Below, in pieces: positions 53,303 through 63,385 of a stretch of DNA of 64,000 bases. The stretch is taken from positions 87,594 through 151,593 of the forward strand of contig JAZQSE010000033.1 in the NCBI GenBank assembly GCA_045629945.1. The letters run 5' to 3'. Source of the stretch: UBA1765 sp045629945. GTDB lineage: Bacteria; Fibrobacterota; Fibrobacteria; Fibrobacterales; Fibrobacteraceae. The notes under the pieces were generated by a model. That model saw only the letters and a list, made by a program, of their open reading frames with translations. It searched no databases and was not told the origin of the DNA. Position numbers and translations under genes: made by a program. Each line of letters starts with the position of its first letter. Position 1 is the first letter of the stretch.

Positions 53303-56050
53303 TTACTTCAGCTCTTTCAATGCCGCTTCATTTTTGGCAATAATATCTTGCTGTGTAGCCAACTTTACTCGTTCAGCGTTGACTACCGCCTCGGGAGCTC
53401 CTGAGACAAACTTTTGGTTAGAAAGCTTTTTCTCAATCGAAGTAGCGAAACTTCTCGCCTTTTCAATTTCTTTTTCTAGGCGAGCAATTTCTGCAGCTGG
53501 GTCAAGAATTCCTTCAAGCGGAACATAAAGTTCGCCACCAGGAACAACGGCACTTGCGCTGAACTTTGGCTTAGGAGCTTTTACAGCAATTGTCAAAGTT
53601 TCAAGGCCGGAAAGTTCGGTAATGATAGCTTTGCAGGCATTGACAGAATTTTCAGAAATTTCGTTATCAACATTTACAACGGCCGTTAGTTTTTGTGCAG
53701 GGCTTACGTTGTAACGACCGCGTACGCCACGCACGCTTTCTACAACGGCGAATGCTTGGTCAAAAGCGGTTTCAATTTTTGCGTCAATAAGAGATTCGTC
53801 TGCCTTTGGCCAAGCGCGGCTAATAACCATTTCACTGCCCTGGAACAAAATGCTGTTGAGCTCTTCTGTAATGAATGGCATCACAGGGTGGAGTAAATCA
53901 AGCACATTCTTTAGCACATAACTTAAGATTGCCATGGCGTTCTTTTTTTCGGCAGTGAGGGTTTCGCTATTGATTACAGCCTTCTTGATTTCTAAGTAGC
54001 TAGAACAAACATTGTCCCATACAAAGCGATACAAGAACCCAGCGAGTTCAGCAAAACGATATTCTTCAAGCATGCGAGTTGCATCTTTGATGGTCGTTTG
54101 CAAACGGCTCAAAATCCACTTGTCTTCGAGAGTAAACAAGTCCTTATCCATCGGGAGTTCTTGAGAAAGAGCACCGGCTTGTTCAAGCTGTGGGTAAAGG
54201 AAACGACAAGCGTTCCAAAGTTTGTTGCTGAAGTTACGCCCGATTTCAAATTTTTCAGAAGTGTTGATTTCTCTGCCATCTGGCTGAACTTCTTTTTTTA
54301 CTGGCAAACGCACATCCTGGTTGTCAGTGCAGAGGCTTGCCATCACAAAGCGGAGCGCATCAGTACCATACTTTTCTTCGATATCCATTGGGTCCACGCC
54401 GTTCCCTTTGGATTTACTCATGGTTTGCCCTTTACCATCTAGAATTTTCGGGTGAATATAAACGGTTTTAAAAGGAACTGTACCCATGTTTTCTTGGCTA
54501 AAGAGCACCATACGAGCGACCCAGAGGGTAATGATGTCGCGGCTTGTTACAAGCACAGAAGTAGGGTAATATTTTTTGAGGGCGTCGGTTTCTTCTGGCC
54601 AACCCATTGTAGAATGAGGCCAAAGTCCGCTGGAGAACCAGGTGTCAAGCACGTCTTCTTCTTGTTTTAATACATGGCCTGGTAAAGCGTTTTCCTGTAA
54701 ATCTTCTTCTTGACTGCAAACAAGGTAACCACCATTTTCAGCCTTGTAGAAGTAAATGTCATTACGGCCAGAGAAAGCCGCTTTCAATTCGTCTTCGCTT
54801 GCATCAGTATGCCAAATAGGAATACGATGCCCCCACCAGAGTTGACGGCTAATGCACCAATCGCGTTTTTCGCCGAGCCAATCTAGATACTTGTTGGCAT
54901 AGCGTTCCGGGATGATCTTGATTTCACCAGATTTTACGGCGTTCATTGCATTTTCGGCAAGAACATCCATTTTTACAAACCACTGATCGCTGAGATATGG
55001 CTCAATGATTGTTTTAGAACGGTCCGAATGACCAACTTCCATTTCGTGGTCTTCTACTTTAATGAGAAGTTCTAATTCTTCAAGACCTTTAACAACAGCT
55101 TCACGAGCAGCCATGCCTTTTAAGCCTTGGAACTTTCCAGCGTTTTCATTTAAAGTGCCGTCTGGATTCAAAATGTTAATCATTGGGAGCTTATGACGAA
55201 GCCCTGTAGCGTAGTCGTTCGGGTCATGTGCTGGTGTAACTTTTACAGAACCTGTTCCGAATTCTTTATCTACCAGAATAGCGTCGGCGATAACAGGAAT
55301 TTCTCTATCAACAAAAGGAACTTTCAATGTTTTTCCGATAAAGTGAGCATAGCGTTCATCGCTTGGGTGAACAGCCACAGCCGTATCGCCAAGAATTGTT
55401 TCAGGGCGGGTGGTAGCGACAGGAATAAAACCTGAACCATCGGCTAATGGGTATTTGAAAGTCCAGAAATGGCCTTTAACAGTTTCGTGATAAATTTCAT
55501 CGTCAGCCACAGCAGTCTGGAGTTTGGTATCCCAGTTGACCAAGCGTTTACCGCGATAGATAAGTCCTTTTTTAAATAAATTAAAGAAAGCGTGGCGGAC
55601 CGCTTTTGCACAAATCGGGTCTAAGGTAAAGCGTTGGCGGCTCCAATCACAACTAACACCTAAACTTTTAAGCTGAGTGGTAATGCGAGCTTCGTATTCA
55701 TCTTTCCATTTCCAGATACGTTCAATAAGAGCGTCTCGACCAATATCGTGGCGAGTTTTGCGTTCGTCTTCGAAAAGTCTTTTTTCTACAACTGCCTGCG
55801 TTGCAATACCAGCGTGGTCAGTGCCTGGAATCCAGAGAGTATCGCGACCGGTTTTACGGCGATAGCGCACTAAAATATCTTGAATTGAATTGTTTAAAGC
55901 GTGACCAAGATGCAAGGCTCCAGTTACATTAGGAGGTGGAATTACGACAGAAAAAGATTCGCCTTTTCCACTAGGTTTAAAACTATTTTTCTGAGCCCAA
56001 TTTTGATGCCAACGGGCTTCTACTTCTTTAGAATTATAACGTGTTTCCAT
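53303..56050 (-). CDS. valS: Valyl-tRNA synthetase
   Basis: 915 residues from the ATG at 56050; an upstream extension of 39 residues is open but not conserved-looking and is rejected. HIGH motif in ALHLGHALNN, KMSKS in TMSKSKGN, editing domain ATTRPETILGD, and the C-terminal coiled coil ending near NEAALKELK. It edits threonine charging. No Shine-Dalgarno is obvious. Confidence 0.96.
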   Translation of the reverse strand: METRYNSKEVEARWHQNWAQKNSFKPSGKGESFSVVIPPPNVTGALHLGHALNNSIQDILVRYRRKTGRDTLWIPGTDHAGIATQAVVEKRLFEDERKTRHDIGRDALIERIWKWKDEYEARITTQLKSLGVSCDWSRQRFTLDPICAKAVRHAFFNLFKKGLIYRGKRLVNWDTKLQTAVADDEIYHETVKGHFWTFKYPLADGSGFIPVATTRPETILGDTAVAVHPSDERYAHFIGKTLKVPFVDREIPVIADAILVDKEFGTGSVKVTPAHDPNDYATGLRHKLPMINILNPDGTLNENAGKFQGLKGMAAREAVVKGLEELELLIKVEDHEMEVGHSDRSKTIIEPYLSDQWFVKMDVLAENAMNAVKSGEIKIIPERYANKYLDWLGEKRDWCISRQLWWGHRIPIWHTDASEDELKAAFSGRNDIYFYKAENGGYLVCSQEEDLQENALPGHVLKQEEDVLDTWFSSGLWPHSTMGWPEETDALKKYYPTSVLVTSRDIITLWVARMVLFSQENMGTVPFKTVYIHPKILDGKGQTMSKSKGNGVDPMDIEEKYGTDALRFVMASLCTDNQDVRLPVKKEVQPDGREINTSEKFEIGRNFSNKLWNACRFLYPQLEQAGALSQELPMDKDLFTLEDKWILSRLQTTIKDATRMLEEYRFAELAGFLYRFVWDNVCSSYLEIKKAVINSETLTAEKKNAMAILSYVLKNVLDLLHPVMPFITEELNSILFQGSEMVISRAWPKADESLIDAKIETAFDQAFAVVESVRGVRGRYNVSPAQKLTAVVNVDNEISENSVNACKAIITELSGLETLTIAVKAPKPKFSASAVVPGGELYVPLEGILDPAAEIARLEKEIEKARSFATSIEKKLSNQKFVSGAPEAVVNAERVKLATQQDIIAKNEAALKELK

Positions 56051-56197
56051 AATGGGAAAATTTAATAAAAAATAGTTAGCTGATTTAAGTTTATTTAGCT
56101 CTGTTTGGGTATGTAATGACAATTTTTTTACACATACCGGTAACTTCTGGCTATTACTTGTGGCCACTCTTGTTATGAAACTTACTGTGAGCGTGTT

Positions 56198-56347
56198 TTA
56201 GATAATAATGAAAAACAAAAACAATAAGGCAAATGCAATAACAGGTAATAGAATTTTTATAAAAAGAGTAATGCAGCAGGCATCATCAATCCCGCCACAA
56301 CCAAACAATGTTAAAATTCCAAGAGTAATAAGGAAAAATGTAATCAT
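56198..56347 (-). CDS. Possible small membrane protein (49 aa)
   Basis: 49 residues, ATG at 56347, TAA at 56198. Two hydrophobic segments surround GCGGIDDACC (residues 16-25), a cluster with three cysteines. Codon use is similar to neighbours. The start codon lies in one arm of a perfect 12-bp inverted repeat (56343-56370). Too short for routine gene callers and not confirmed; it may be noise in an AT-rich gap. Confidence 0.45.
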   Translation of the reverse strand: MITFFLITLGILTLFGCGGIDDACCITLFIKILLPVIAFALLFLFFIII

Positions 56348-56370
56348 AGTAATAAATGTATTACTATGAT
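56343..56370. promoter_or_regulatory. Perfect 12-bp inverted repeat over the small ORF start
   Basis: ATCATAGTAATA, loop AATG, TATTACTATGAT. The ATG of the 49-residue ORF is within it. Could be an operator for a dimeric regulator or an RNA hairpin hiding the start. Confidence 0.55.
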
Positions 56371-56394
56371 AGTGTCAAAAAATGTCAAATTCAA

Positions 56395-56433
56395 AAAAAG
56401 CATCGCGATTCGAAAGAATCGCGATGCTTTTAT
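56395..56433 (-). terminator. Terminator after pgk
   Basis: AAAGCATCGCGATTC, loop GAAA, GAATCGCGATGCTTT, 15 perfect pairs; a T run follows on the minus strand. Confidence 0.93.
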
Positions 56434-56448
56434 GCTTAACAGAAAATC

Positions 56449-57693
56449 TTACTTGTCTGTCAAAACAGCAACACCTGGAAGAACTTTGCCTTCGAGAAGT
56501 TCAAGAGAAGCGCCGCCACCAGTAGAAGTGTGGGTCACCTTCTTGTCTGCACCGTATTTCTTAGCAGCTGTAGCAGTGTCACCACCACCAATAACGGTGA
56601 TAGCACCTTCTGCAGTAACTTCTACGATAGCGTCAGCCATTGCTTTTGTAGCCTTTTCAAAAGCTTCAAATTCAAATACGCCAGCAGGGCCGTTCCAGAC
56701 GATAGTCTTTGCACGCTTGATAGCATCAACAAAAAGCTTTGTAGATTCAACGCCGACATCTAAGCCCATCCAGCCAGCAGGAATGCCTTCTGCATCGCTG
56801 ACTTCTTTTGTAGCAGCATCTGCAGCAAACTTGTCAGCAGCAACATAATCAACAGGAAGAATAATCTTCTTGCCTGCTTTTTCTGCTTTTTCCATAAGTT
56901 CAGGAACAAGCTTTGCACCTTCTTCGTCAAAGAGAGAAGAACCGATTTCGATGTTGTTCAGAACTTTCTTGAATGTGAAAGCCATACCGCCACCGATAAT
57001 GATTTCATCTGCTTTATCAAGAAGATTGTTGATAAGTTGGATTTTATCAGCAACCTTAGCGCCACCAAGAATAGCAAGGAATGGGCGAGGAGGGTTGTTC
57101 AAAACCTGGTCAAAAGCCTTGAGTTCTTTATTCATCAAGAAACCTGCTGCCTTTTGTGGAAGAGCAACGCCAGTCATAGAAGAGTGATCACGGTGAGCTG
57201 TACCGAAAGCATCGTTAACATAAACATCAGCAAGTTTGGTGAGAGAAGCGCGGAATTGAGCAACAGCTTCTTTATCAGCTTTAATCTTATTGCCTTCTGC
57301 GTCTTTAGCTTTACCTTCTTCTTCGATGTGGAAACGGAGGTTTTCAAGGAGAATAATATCGCCTGGTTTTGCTTCGGCACAAGCAGCTTCAACTTCTGCA
57401 CCAACGCAATCGTTCAAGAATTTTACAGGGCGGCCAATGAGTTCTTCGAGCTTTTTAGCAACAGGAGCAAGGGAAAACTTAGGAGTAACTTGACCATTTG
57501 GGCGACCAAGGTGAGAAGCCAAAACAACAGAAGCACCTTTATCCAAAGCATATTGGATTGTTGGGAGAGCAGCTTCAATACGTTTTGTGTTTGTGATTTC
57601 ACCTGTTACCTTGTCTTGTGGAACGTTAAAATCAACACGAATGAACACGCGCTTGCCGGCGAGTTCTAAATCTTCAATAGAAAGTTTAGCCAT
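56449..57693 (-). CDS. pgk: Phosphoglycerate kinase
   Basis: 414 residues. Glycolytic enzyme making ATP from 1,3-bisphosphoglycerate. KRVFIRVDFNVP is the entry, with LASHLGRPNG, AFGTAHRDHSS, PFLAILGGAKVADKI and the nucleotide-binding GGGDTATAAKK. HTSTGGGASLELLEGK ends the domain. Terminator directly behind. Monocistronic. Confidence 0.97.
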   Translation of the reverse strand: MAKLSIEDLELAGKRVFIRVDFNVPQDKVTGEITNTKRIEAALPTIQYALDKGASVVLASHLGRPNGQVTPKFSLAPVAKKLEELIGRPVKFLNDCVGAEVEAACAEAKPGDIILLENLRFHIEEEGKAKDAEGNKIKADKEAVAQFRASLTKLADVYVNDAFGTAHRDHSSMTGVALPQKAAGFLMNKELKAFDQVLNNPPRPFLAILGGAKVADKIQLINNLLDKADEIIIGGGMAFTFKKVLNNIEIGSSLFDEEGAKLVPELMEKAEKAGKKIILPVDYVAADKFAADAATKEVSDAEGIPAGWMGLDVGVESTKLFVDAIKRAKTIVWNGPAGVFEFEAFEKATKAMADAIVEVTAEGAITVIGGGDTATAAKKYGADKKVTHTSTGGGASLELLEGKVLPGVAVLTDK

Positions 57694-57765
57694 TTTATGC
57701 CTTTGGGTTTAGGTTTAAATTTATGCGTGATAAAATAGAAAATCTTTTTGAACGGTAAAAGTATT

Positions 57766-58536
57766 TTATCGTTTTTTGCGCATTATGCGGATGTTTTCGG
57801 GCAAAACTTCTTTATGCCATTTTTGCCATTCATCATAATAAATGTATCGTTTTTCATGTTGTCGGAAAATTTTTCCATGAATAATGCGCCGTTTTGAACC
57901 TTGCTTTGGCGGAATAGCAATATGTAAGCATTCATGGTAAACTACCCCTGCAATAGCAAAAAAAGGGCAGTTTTTAAAATCGTAACCACGACTAATGCTT
58001 ATTAAATGAAATGATTCTCCGGTAAAGGGGTCTTTACGGATAGAATGGAAACTTTGTCCGCCGGTTCTGTTACTCCAGGTAATGCGGCATTGGAGTTTAC
58101 CATTAAAATAAGTTTCATTAACCGCAGCAAAAATTTGTTCTAAATCGTGGTGGTTCCCTTTAGAAATAATGGGAGGAAGTTTATTTACAACGTATAAAGA
58201 AGTCTCACCTCGTTCAGCAAGAATCTGGTCAATACTTTGCCAAAAACGGCTTAAAATGTCTTTAATACGCGCTTTGTTTTTTTGGGTTTTACGGCGTAAA
58301 ACATAAGTAGCCCATTCTGCTGCTAAATCGCGAGATTTAGCAAAATCATCTGACTTCATATATTCAGGTAAAATGAGTTCTGGTCTTCCAAAAATGCCAT
58401 TTGCAGAACAGCGGATTTGTCGTTTTAGCCTTGCGTTGTAACGGATACTGACTAAGTTCTTTTCAGAAAAATCAGGAGAAACAGTAATTTCTGCTTTACG
58501 AAAAGACGGGAATAATTCGAGTTGTTCATCGTTCAT
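57766..58536 (-). CDS. SprT-like zinc metalloprotease-domain protein
   Basis: 256 residues. N-terminal 125 residues (predominantly strand then helix) unrecognised; residues about 130-245 fit the SprT domain with H201-E-C-L-H205 and a following basic region RRIIHGKIFRQHEKRY. SprT/Spartan relatives degrade DNA-protein cross-links, but bacterial roles are mostly unknown. It overlaps the upstream cysteine-cluster gene by 4 bases. Confidence 0.8.
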   Translation of the reverse strand: MNDEQLELFPSFRKAEITVSPDFSEKNLVSIRYNARLKRQIRCSANGIFGRPELILPEYMKSDDFAKSRDLAAEWATYVLRRKTQKNKARIKDILSRFWQSIDQILAERGETSLYVVNKLPPIISKGNHHDLEQIFAAVNETYFNGKLQCRITWSNRTGGQSFHSIRKDPFTGESFHLISISRGYDFKNCPFFAIAGVVYHECLHIAIPPKQGSKRRIIHGKIFRQHEKRYIYYDEWQKWHKEVLPENIRIMRKKR

Positions 58537-59267
58537 ACAAACAATTCTCCGTCAAGTGAGTTGAGTTCAAGAATACCTTCGTAAAGAGATTCTGATAAGT
58601 TTAGATTTTCATAATAACGAGAAATGTCAGCAATAGTTTCTTCAATAATATCGGGAAGATAGACAATAAAACTCCGGTTATTCTTTGTCTGTAAAAATTC
58701 TGCCGTGCAAAATTCTTTAGGCGTTTCGCTAAAATACATACGGCATGTAACAGGCCTATGTTCGTAAATACCACAACTTCCGCTTTTTAATAAAAAAGGA
58801 CAAGGAAAGTTTTGTTCAAAAAAAGCGTGTAAAGCATTTTCTTCTGGGTCATCTGGTTGCGGAATTTTGGTGAGGCTTTTTGTTAATAACTCTGCAAAAT
58901 TTTTTGTCCTTGCAAGACAAGATTCCAGGATAGAAAATAAATTTTCTCTTTTTCGGATAGCGTTGTAAAAAGCTATTTGTTCAAAAGGTTCAATAGACAT
59001 AGGGTAATGTCTGCAACAATTCCCACAATTGGGTCCGCATTGTATGCCATTTTTGTGCTGAGGTAAAACAGCGGTTAAATAGTTCATAAATGCTTTGTGG
59101 TATTGTTCTGTAAATTGGATTATTTCCGGGAGAGTTTTTTTACAAACTTCAACAGAAAGCGGCCCGAGTTTTTCTAGCCGTTTGAGTTCTCCATTCAATA
59201 AAGCTTGCATTTTTGCAGATGCAAGTTTATAAGCTTTTGTCGGAAAATAATCCTGTTCTTGATTCAT
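58533..59267 (-). CDS. YkgJ-family cysteine-cluster protein
   Basis: 244 residues. Cysteines C77, C81, C84 and C85 in CGPNCGNCC and a second set in CPFLLKSGSCGIYEHRPVTC match the YkgJ/UPF0153 zinc- or iron-chelating family; function unknown. Helical rest. ATG overlaps nothing upstream; TATATTTTG lies 4 bases before it with no Shine-Dalgarno. It pairs with the SprT-like gene in an operon. Confidence 0.83.
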   Translation of the reverse strand: MNQEQDYFPTKAYKLASAKMQALLNGELKRLEKLGPLSVEVCKKTLPEIIQFTEQYHKAFMNYLTAVLPQHKNGIQCGPNCGNCCRHYPMSIEPFEQIAFYNAIRKRENLFSILESCLARTKNFAELLTKSLTKIPQPDDPEENALHAFFEQNFPCPFLLKSGSCGIYEHRPVTCRMYFSETPKEFCTAEFLQTKNNRSFIVYLPDIIEETIADISRYYENLNLSESLYEGILELNSLDGELFV

Positions 59268-59271
59268 CGGG

Positions 59272-59280
59272 CAAAATATA
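59272..59280 (-). promoter_or_regulatory. TATATTTTG box before the YkgJ gene
   Basis: One base longer than TATATTTG, 4 bases before the ATG. Near-leaderless arrangement as at COG2509 and metG. Confidence 0.4.
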
Positions 59281-59455
59281 GGTAATGCAAATTGAAATAT
59301 ATTTTTGAAAAAGCAAATTTAGGGGGGACAATTAATTTTTACATTATGTGCAAGTGTTTGGAGAAAACCCCTGTTGATTGACTATGACAGATTGTCTAAG
59401 TTCTCTTGTTGTAGTTTGGGTTTATAGAGTGCAGGGCTTTTTTAAAGGAGAAAAA

Positions 59456-61462
59456 ATGGGAAAAAGAAAAATTGTATGTGTCTCTACAATGCTCTTTTTG
59501 GCATTAAATGCCTTTGCTGTTGATTGGTTTGCAAAAGATCCGCTACAGCCAGGGCACGACCCTAGTATTGTACGTCACGAAGATGGTTATACGCTTATGG
59601 TCACTAACAATATGATGACAGCGTATAGTTCTGAAGATGCTTTGCTCTGGAAAACGCATAGCCGGGCAATGAATGAAATTCCAGCATGGCTGAAAAATGT
59701 TACCAATAATGGAGTAGAAGATATATGGGCTCCTGATCTTTTTCAGTTTGGTGAAAATGATTTTCGGGCTTATTACACGGGTTCAGTATTTGGAAAACGT
59801 TCTTCGGGAATTGGTTATTTAGTAAGTGCATCTGCAAACCCGATGAGTGCAGATTATGGTTGGAAAGATGAAGGGGAAATTATTCATTCTGTTCTGACAG
59901 ATAAGTACAATGCGATTGATGCTGATGTAATGCGTGATGTAAATGGTGAGTACTGGATGGCTTTTGGTTCCTTCGGGTTAGGTATTCAGGTAATAAAATT
60001 AGACCCTTTGACAGGTAAACAATCAAGTTCAGATAAGACTATTTACAATGTTGCCAGAAGAACAACTTCTGCAAGTGGTGGGGCTGTTGAAGGCCCGAGT
60101 TTTATAGAACATAATGGGCAATATTTTTTATTTACAGCTTGGGACATTTGTTGCCAACAAGGTGAAAATATTGAACAAAGTACATACAAAACGGCAATGG
60201 GTAGAGCCGATTCTCCGACAGGGCCATACATAGATAGAAATGGCAAAGATTTAGCAAAAGATGGTGGAACTATTTTGCTTGAACGTTATGGACGTTATTA
60301 TGGTCCAGGTGGTGGTGATGTTTTTCAGGATTTAAATCGAGTGCGTTTTGTTCACCATTATTATGACAATGCAGGCGATAAGTTTAATCATATTCATGTA
60401 CGGGATGTTGTTTTTACAGATGATAATTGGGCAGAAATGGGACAACCTTTTTTAGGTCGTTATTTGAGTGCAGAAGTTGAACATGGCATTTTAACTCGTG
60501 GGGTCTCTGGAGATTTGGTTATTACAAGTAGTGTGAACGCTTCTAATGGAGAATATCTGGCTTACATCAATACGAGTGGAACCAAGATTCGTTTGCCAAT
60601 GAATATTATGCAAGCAGGGGAGTATTTGTTGCGTTATCGTTATGCAAACGGTAGCGAATCAGATGCAAGTCATAAAATGACGATAAATGGTAAAACACAA
60701 ATAATTTTTCTTCCAAAAACAGGAGCATGGGGAACATTTCCTGAAAATTCAACCGTTATGATTCCAGCCACATTGAAACGAGGAGGAAATTTTATTGAAA
60801 TAGAACCAAATGAAAATTTTGCGGAATTGGATAGAATAGATTTTTTACGTGTTATAAGAGATACACTTCCGGCAAATGGATTTGATAATGGAATTCGGGT
60901 GCGTTTAACAGAAAAAGATGAATTTGCAATTAAAGATGGTGGGTATGCACTATTTGAAAATATTATTACAGATTCTTTAAAAAGTAAAAAAGTGAATCTA
61001 CAATTAAAACAATGTGCAGGTGGTGTAATTAGTTTACGAAAAAATTCAAAAACAGGCGATGAAATTTCAAAATGTTCTATCCCGGCAAGTTGTGAAAATG
61101 GAACCTGGACAGAAGTAGAATGCTCTGATTTGCAGGATATTTCTGGAATAGAAGATTTTGTTTTAACAGCAAGTGGGATTGGTTCTGAATTGCTTATCGG
61201 CAATATTTTGTTTAAGGATAATACGCAAAAAGAAGATTCCTCGTTGGCTTTAAAACCAACAGAGTTGAAAAAGACTTTATGGTTTGATAAAAAGAATAAC
61301 GAAATCAGGTTCTTGAAAAATGAAAATTGGACTTTGTTTGATGCAAATGGTATTGCCATTTTAAAAGGGAATGGAAATGTAATCCGTTTAAATCAAATAC
61401 GTTCTGGTTTTTATTTGATTCGTTTTGGGCAAGATGTATTCCAGATAAGATTAGGAAAATAA
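59456..61462 (+). CDS. Secreted GH43 arabinanase-like enzyme with binding domains
   Basis: 668 residues from the ATG at 59456 (AAAGGAG upstream). Signal peptide to about A21. Catalytic beta-propeller at about 25-330: HDPSIV (D35, base), YNAIDADVMRD (D155, pKa modulator), VEGPSF (E212, acid), matching arabinan endo-hydrolases. Residues about 385-485 and 495-620 look like two CBM6-like beta-sandwich domains. The last 45 residues (LFDANGIAILKGNG..., SGFYLIRFG) resemble a T9SS-type sorting domain. It would break down arabinan outside the cell. Substrate inferred. Confidence 0.85.
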   Translation: MGKRKIVCVSTMLFLALNAFAVDWFAKDPLQPGHDPSIVRHEDGYTLMVTNNMMTAYSSEDALLWKTHSRAMNEIPAWLKNVTNNGVEDIWAPDLFQFGENDFRAYYTGSVFGKRSSGIGYLVSASANPMSADYGWKDEGEIIHSVLTDKYNAIDADVMRDVNGEYWMAFGSFGLGIQVIKLDPLTGKQSSSDKTIYNVARRTTSASGGAVEGPSFIEHNGQYFLFTAWDICCQQGENIEQSTYKTAMGRADSPTGPYIDRNGKDLAKDGGTILLERYGRYYGPGGGDVFQDLNRVRFVHHYYDNAGDKFNHIHVRDVVFTDDNWAEMGQPFLGRYLSAEVEHGILTRGVSGDLVITSSVNASNGEYLAYINTSGTKIRLPMNIMQAGEYLLRYRYANGSESDASHKMTINGKTQIIFLPKTGAWGTFPENSTVMIPATLKRGGNFIEIEPNENFAELDRIDFLRVIRDTLPANGFDNGIRVRLTEKDEFAIKDGGYALFENIITDSLKSKKVNLQLKQCAGGVISLRKNSKTGDEISKCSIPASCENGTWTEVECSDLQDISGIEDFVLTASGIGSELLIGNILFKDNTQKEDSSLALKPTELKKTLWFDKKNNEIRFLKNENWTLFDANGIAILKGNGNVIRLNQIRSGFYLIRFGQDVFQIRLGK

Positions 61463-61464
61463 AC

Positions 61465-61510
61465 TTCTTGCAAAAAATCCTCCGACTGCTCGGAGGATTT
61501 TTTGCAAGAA
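61465..61510. terminator. Very long bidirectional terminator
   Basis: Two perfect 21-base arms starting TTCTTGCAAAAAATCC around loop CTGC. It lies between the convergent arabinanase and ilvD genes and contains A6/T6 runs for both directions. Confidence 0.92.
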
Positions 61511-61528
61511 TAATTTTTTAAAGAAAAA

Positions 61529-63385
61529 TTATTTAATGCCGATAAGCGATAAATCTCGAACAGCACCTTTATCGGCGCTAGAAGCCATAGCAGCGTAAGC
61601 TTGCAAAGCCTTAGAAACAATGCGATTTCTGTTTTCTGGTTTCCAGGCATTAGCACCGCGGCTTTCCATTTCCTGACGGCGGCTTGCCAATTCTTCATCG
61701 GTAAGGCCCACATTGATTTTGCGGTTAGGGATATCAATTTCAATAATATCACCTGTACGAACAAGCCCAATGTTTCCTTTGTTAGCCGCTTCAGGGCTAG
61801 CATGTCCGATAGAAAGTCCGCTTGTACCACCAGAAAAACGGCCATCAGTCAACAACGCACAAGACTTTCCAAGCCCCATACTCTTGAGGTAACTCGTTGG
61901 ATAAAGCATTTCTTGCATGCCTGGGCCACCTTTTGGACCTTCGTAGCGAATAATCACCACATCACCAGCTTTCACTTTAGAACCAAGAATACCGTCGACC
62001 GCATCTTCCTGGCTTTCAAAAACAATAGCTTTACCAGTAAAATTCCAAATAGATTCGTCAACACCAGCCGTTTTAACGATACAACCATCAACAGCCAAAT
62101 TACCATAGAGAACCGCAAGGCCACCATCTTTTGTGTAAGCGTGCTCTGCGTCACGAATAGCACCTTTTTCTCTATCTAAATCGTGGGAATCATAGAAAGT
62201 ATTCTGTGAAAATGCCGTAAGGTTAAACTGCTTAGCAGGGCCTGCAAGATAGCGTTGCTTAACATCTTCTGACGGATTATTTTTCAAGTCATTCGCCAAA
62301 ATAGCTTCGCCCATTGTGTTAGCGTGAACCGTGTAGGCGTCTTTATGAATAAGCCCCATTCTATCAAGTTCAGCCAAAATACCAAAAATACCACCAGCAC
62401 GGTTCACTTGTTCAATATGAATATTATGAACTGTTGGAGCCACTTTACACAAGCAAGGCGTATTACGGGAAAGGTTATCAATATCTTTCATAGTAAAATC
62501 GACTTGAGCTTCTTGAGCAACAGCAAGCAAATGCAAAACCGTATTAGAACTACCGCCCATAGCGATATCTAAACGCATTGCATTTTCAAAAGCCTTCTTA
62601 GTCGCAATACTTCTAGGCAAAACAGAAGTATCATTTTCATCATAATAACGTTTACAAAGTTCAACAATACGCTTACCCGCTTGTTCAAAAAGTTTCTTTC
62701 TTTCAGCGTGTGTCGCAACGATAGTACCATTCCCTGGCAAAGAAAGCCCAAGAGCTTCTGTAAGAGAATTCATTGAATTAGCCGTAAACATACCAGAACA
62801 ACTTCCGCATGTAGGGCAAGCCGCATTTTCAATAGCTTTAGACTGTTCGTCAGAAACATTCGGGTTTGCAGAATCAATCATCGCATCAATCAAATCCAGA
62901 GCTCTGTCCGAACCATCTTCATTTTTAACATGACCTGCTTCCATCGGGCCGCCGGAAACAAAAATGGCAGGAATATTCAGACGCATCGCTGCCATCAGCA
63001 TACCAGGAGTCACCTTATCGCAGTTACTAATACAAACAAGAGCGTCGGCACAATGAGCATTAGCCATATATTCAACAGAATCAGCAATCAAATCACGGGA
63101 AGGAAGACTATAAAGCATACCGCCATGTCCCATAGCAATCCCGTCATCGACAGCGATGGTACCGGTTTCTTTAGCCACGCCGCCAGCTTTTTCAATTTCT
63201 CTAGCAACCAGTTGGCCTAAATCTTTTAAATGCACATGGCCAGGAACAAACTGCGTAAAACTATTCACAACAGCAATAACAGGCTTCCCAAAATCAGATT
63301 CTTTTGTGCCGGTAGCGCGCCAAAGAGCACGAGCACCAGCCATTTCACGACCTTCAATAGTAGTAAGAGAACGAAGTTTAGGCAT
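61529..63385 (-). CDS. ilvD: Dihydroxy-acid dehydratase
   Basis: 618 residues, iron-sulfur enzyme of branched-chain amino-acid synthesis. Cluster cysteines are in ISNCDKVTPGM and ACPTCGSCSGMFTANSMN; GRFSGGTSGLSIGHASPEA is the C-terminal signature. GAGGT precedes the ATG and TATATT is a possible -10 further up. No other ilv genes are adjacent. Confidence 0.97.
   Translation of the reverse strand: MPKLRSLTTIEGREMAGARALWRATGTKESDFGKPVIAVVNSFTQFVPGHVHLKDLGQLVAREIEKAGGVAKETGTIAVDDGIAMGHGGMLYSLPSRDLIADSVEYMANAHCADALVCISNCDKVTPGMLMAAMRLNIPAIFVSGGPMEAGHVKNEDGSDRALDLIDAMIDSANPNVSDEQSKAIENAACPTCGSCSGMFTANSMNSLTEALGLSLPGNGTIVATHAERKKLFEQAGKRIVELCKRYYDENDTSVLPRSIATKKAFENAMRLDIAMGGSSNTVLHLLAVAQEAQVDFTMKDIDNLSRNTPCLCKVAPTVHNIHIEQVNRAGGIFGILAELDRMGLIHKDAYTVHANTMGEAILANDLKNNPSEDVKQRYLAGPAKQFNLTAFSQNTFYDSHDLDREKGAIRDAEHAYTKDGGLAVLYGNLAVDGCIVKTAGVDESIWNFTGKAIVFESQEDAVDGILGSKVKAGDVVIIRYEGPKGGPGMQEMLYPTSYLKSMGLGKSCALLTDGRFSGGTSGLSIGHASPEAANKGNIGLVRTGDIIEIDIPNRKINVGLTDEELASRRQEMESRGANAWKPENRNRIVSKALQAYAAMASSADKGAVRDLSLIGIK

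Noticed and set aside
56051..56167. Extended N terminus of valS
   Set aside because: The 39 extra residues lack family similarity; METRYNSKEVEARW is the usual kind of start.
59378..59455. Longer arabinanase start
   Set aside because: It would put residues in front of the signal peptide, whereas the ATG at 59456 has AAAGGAG.
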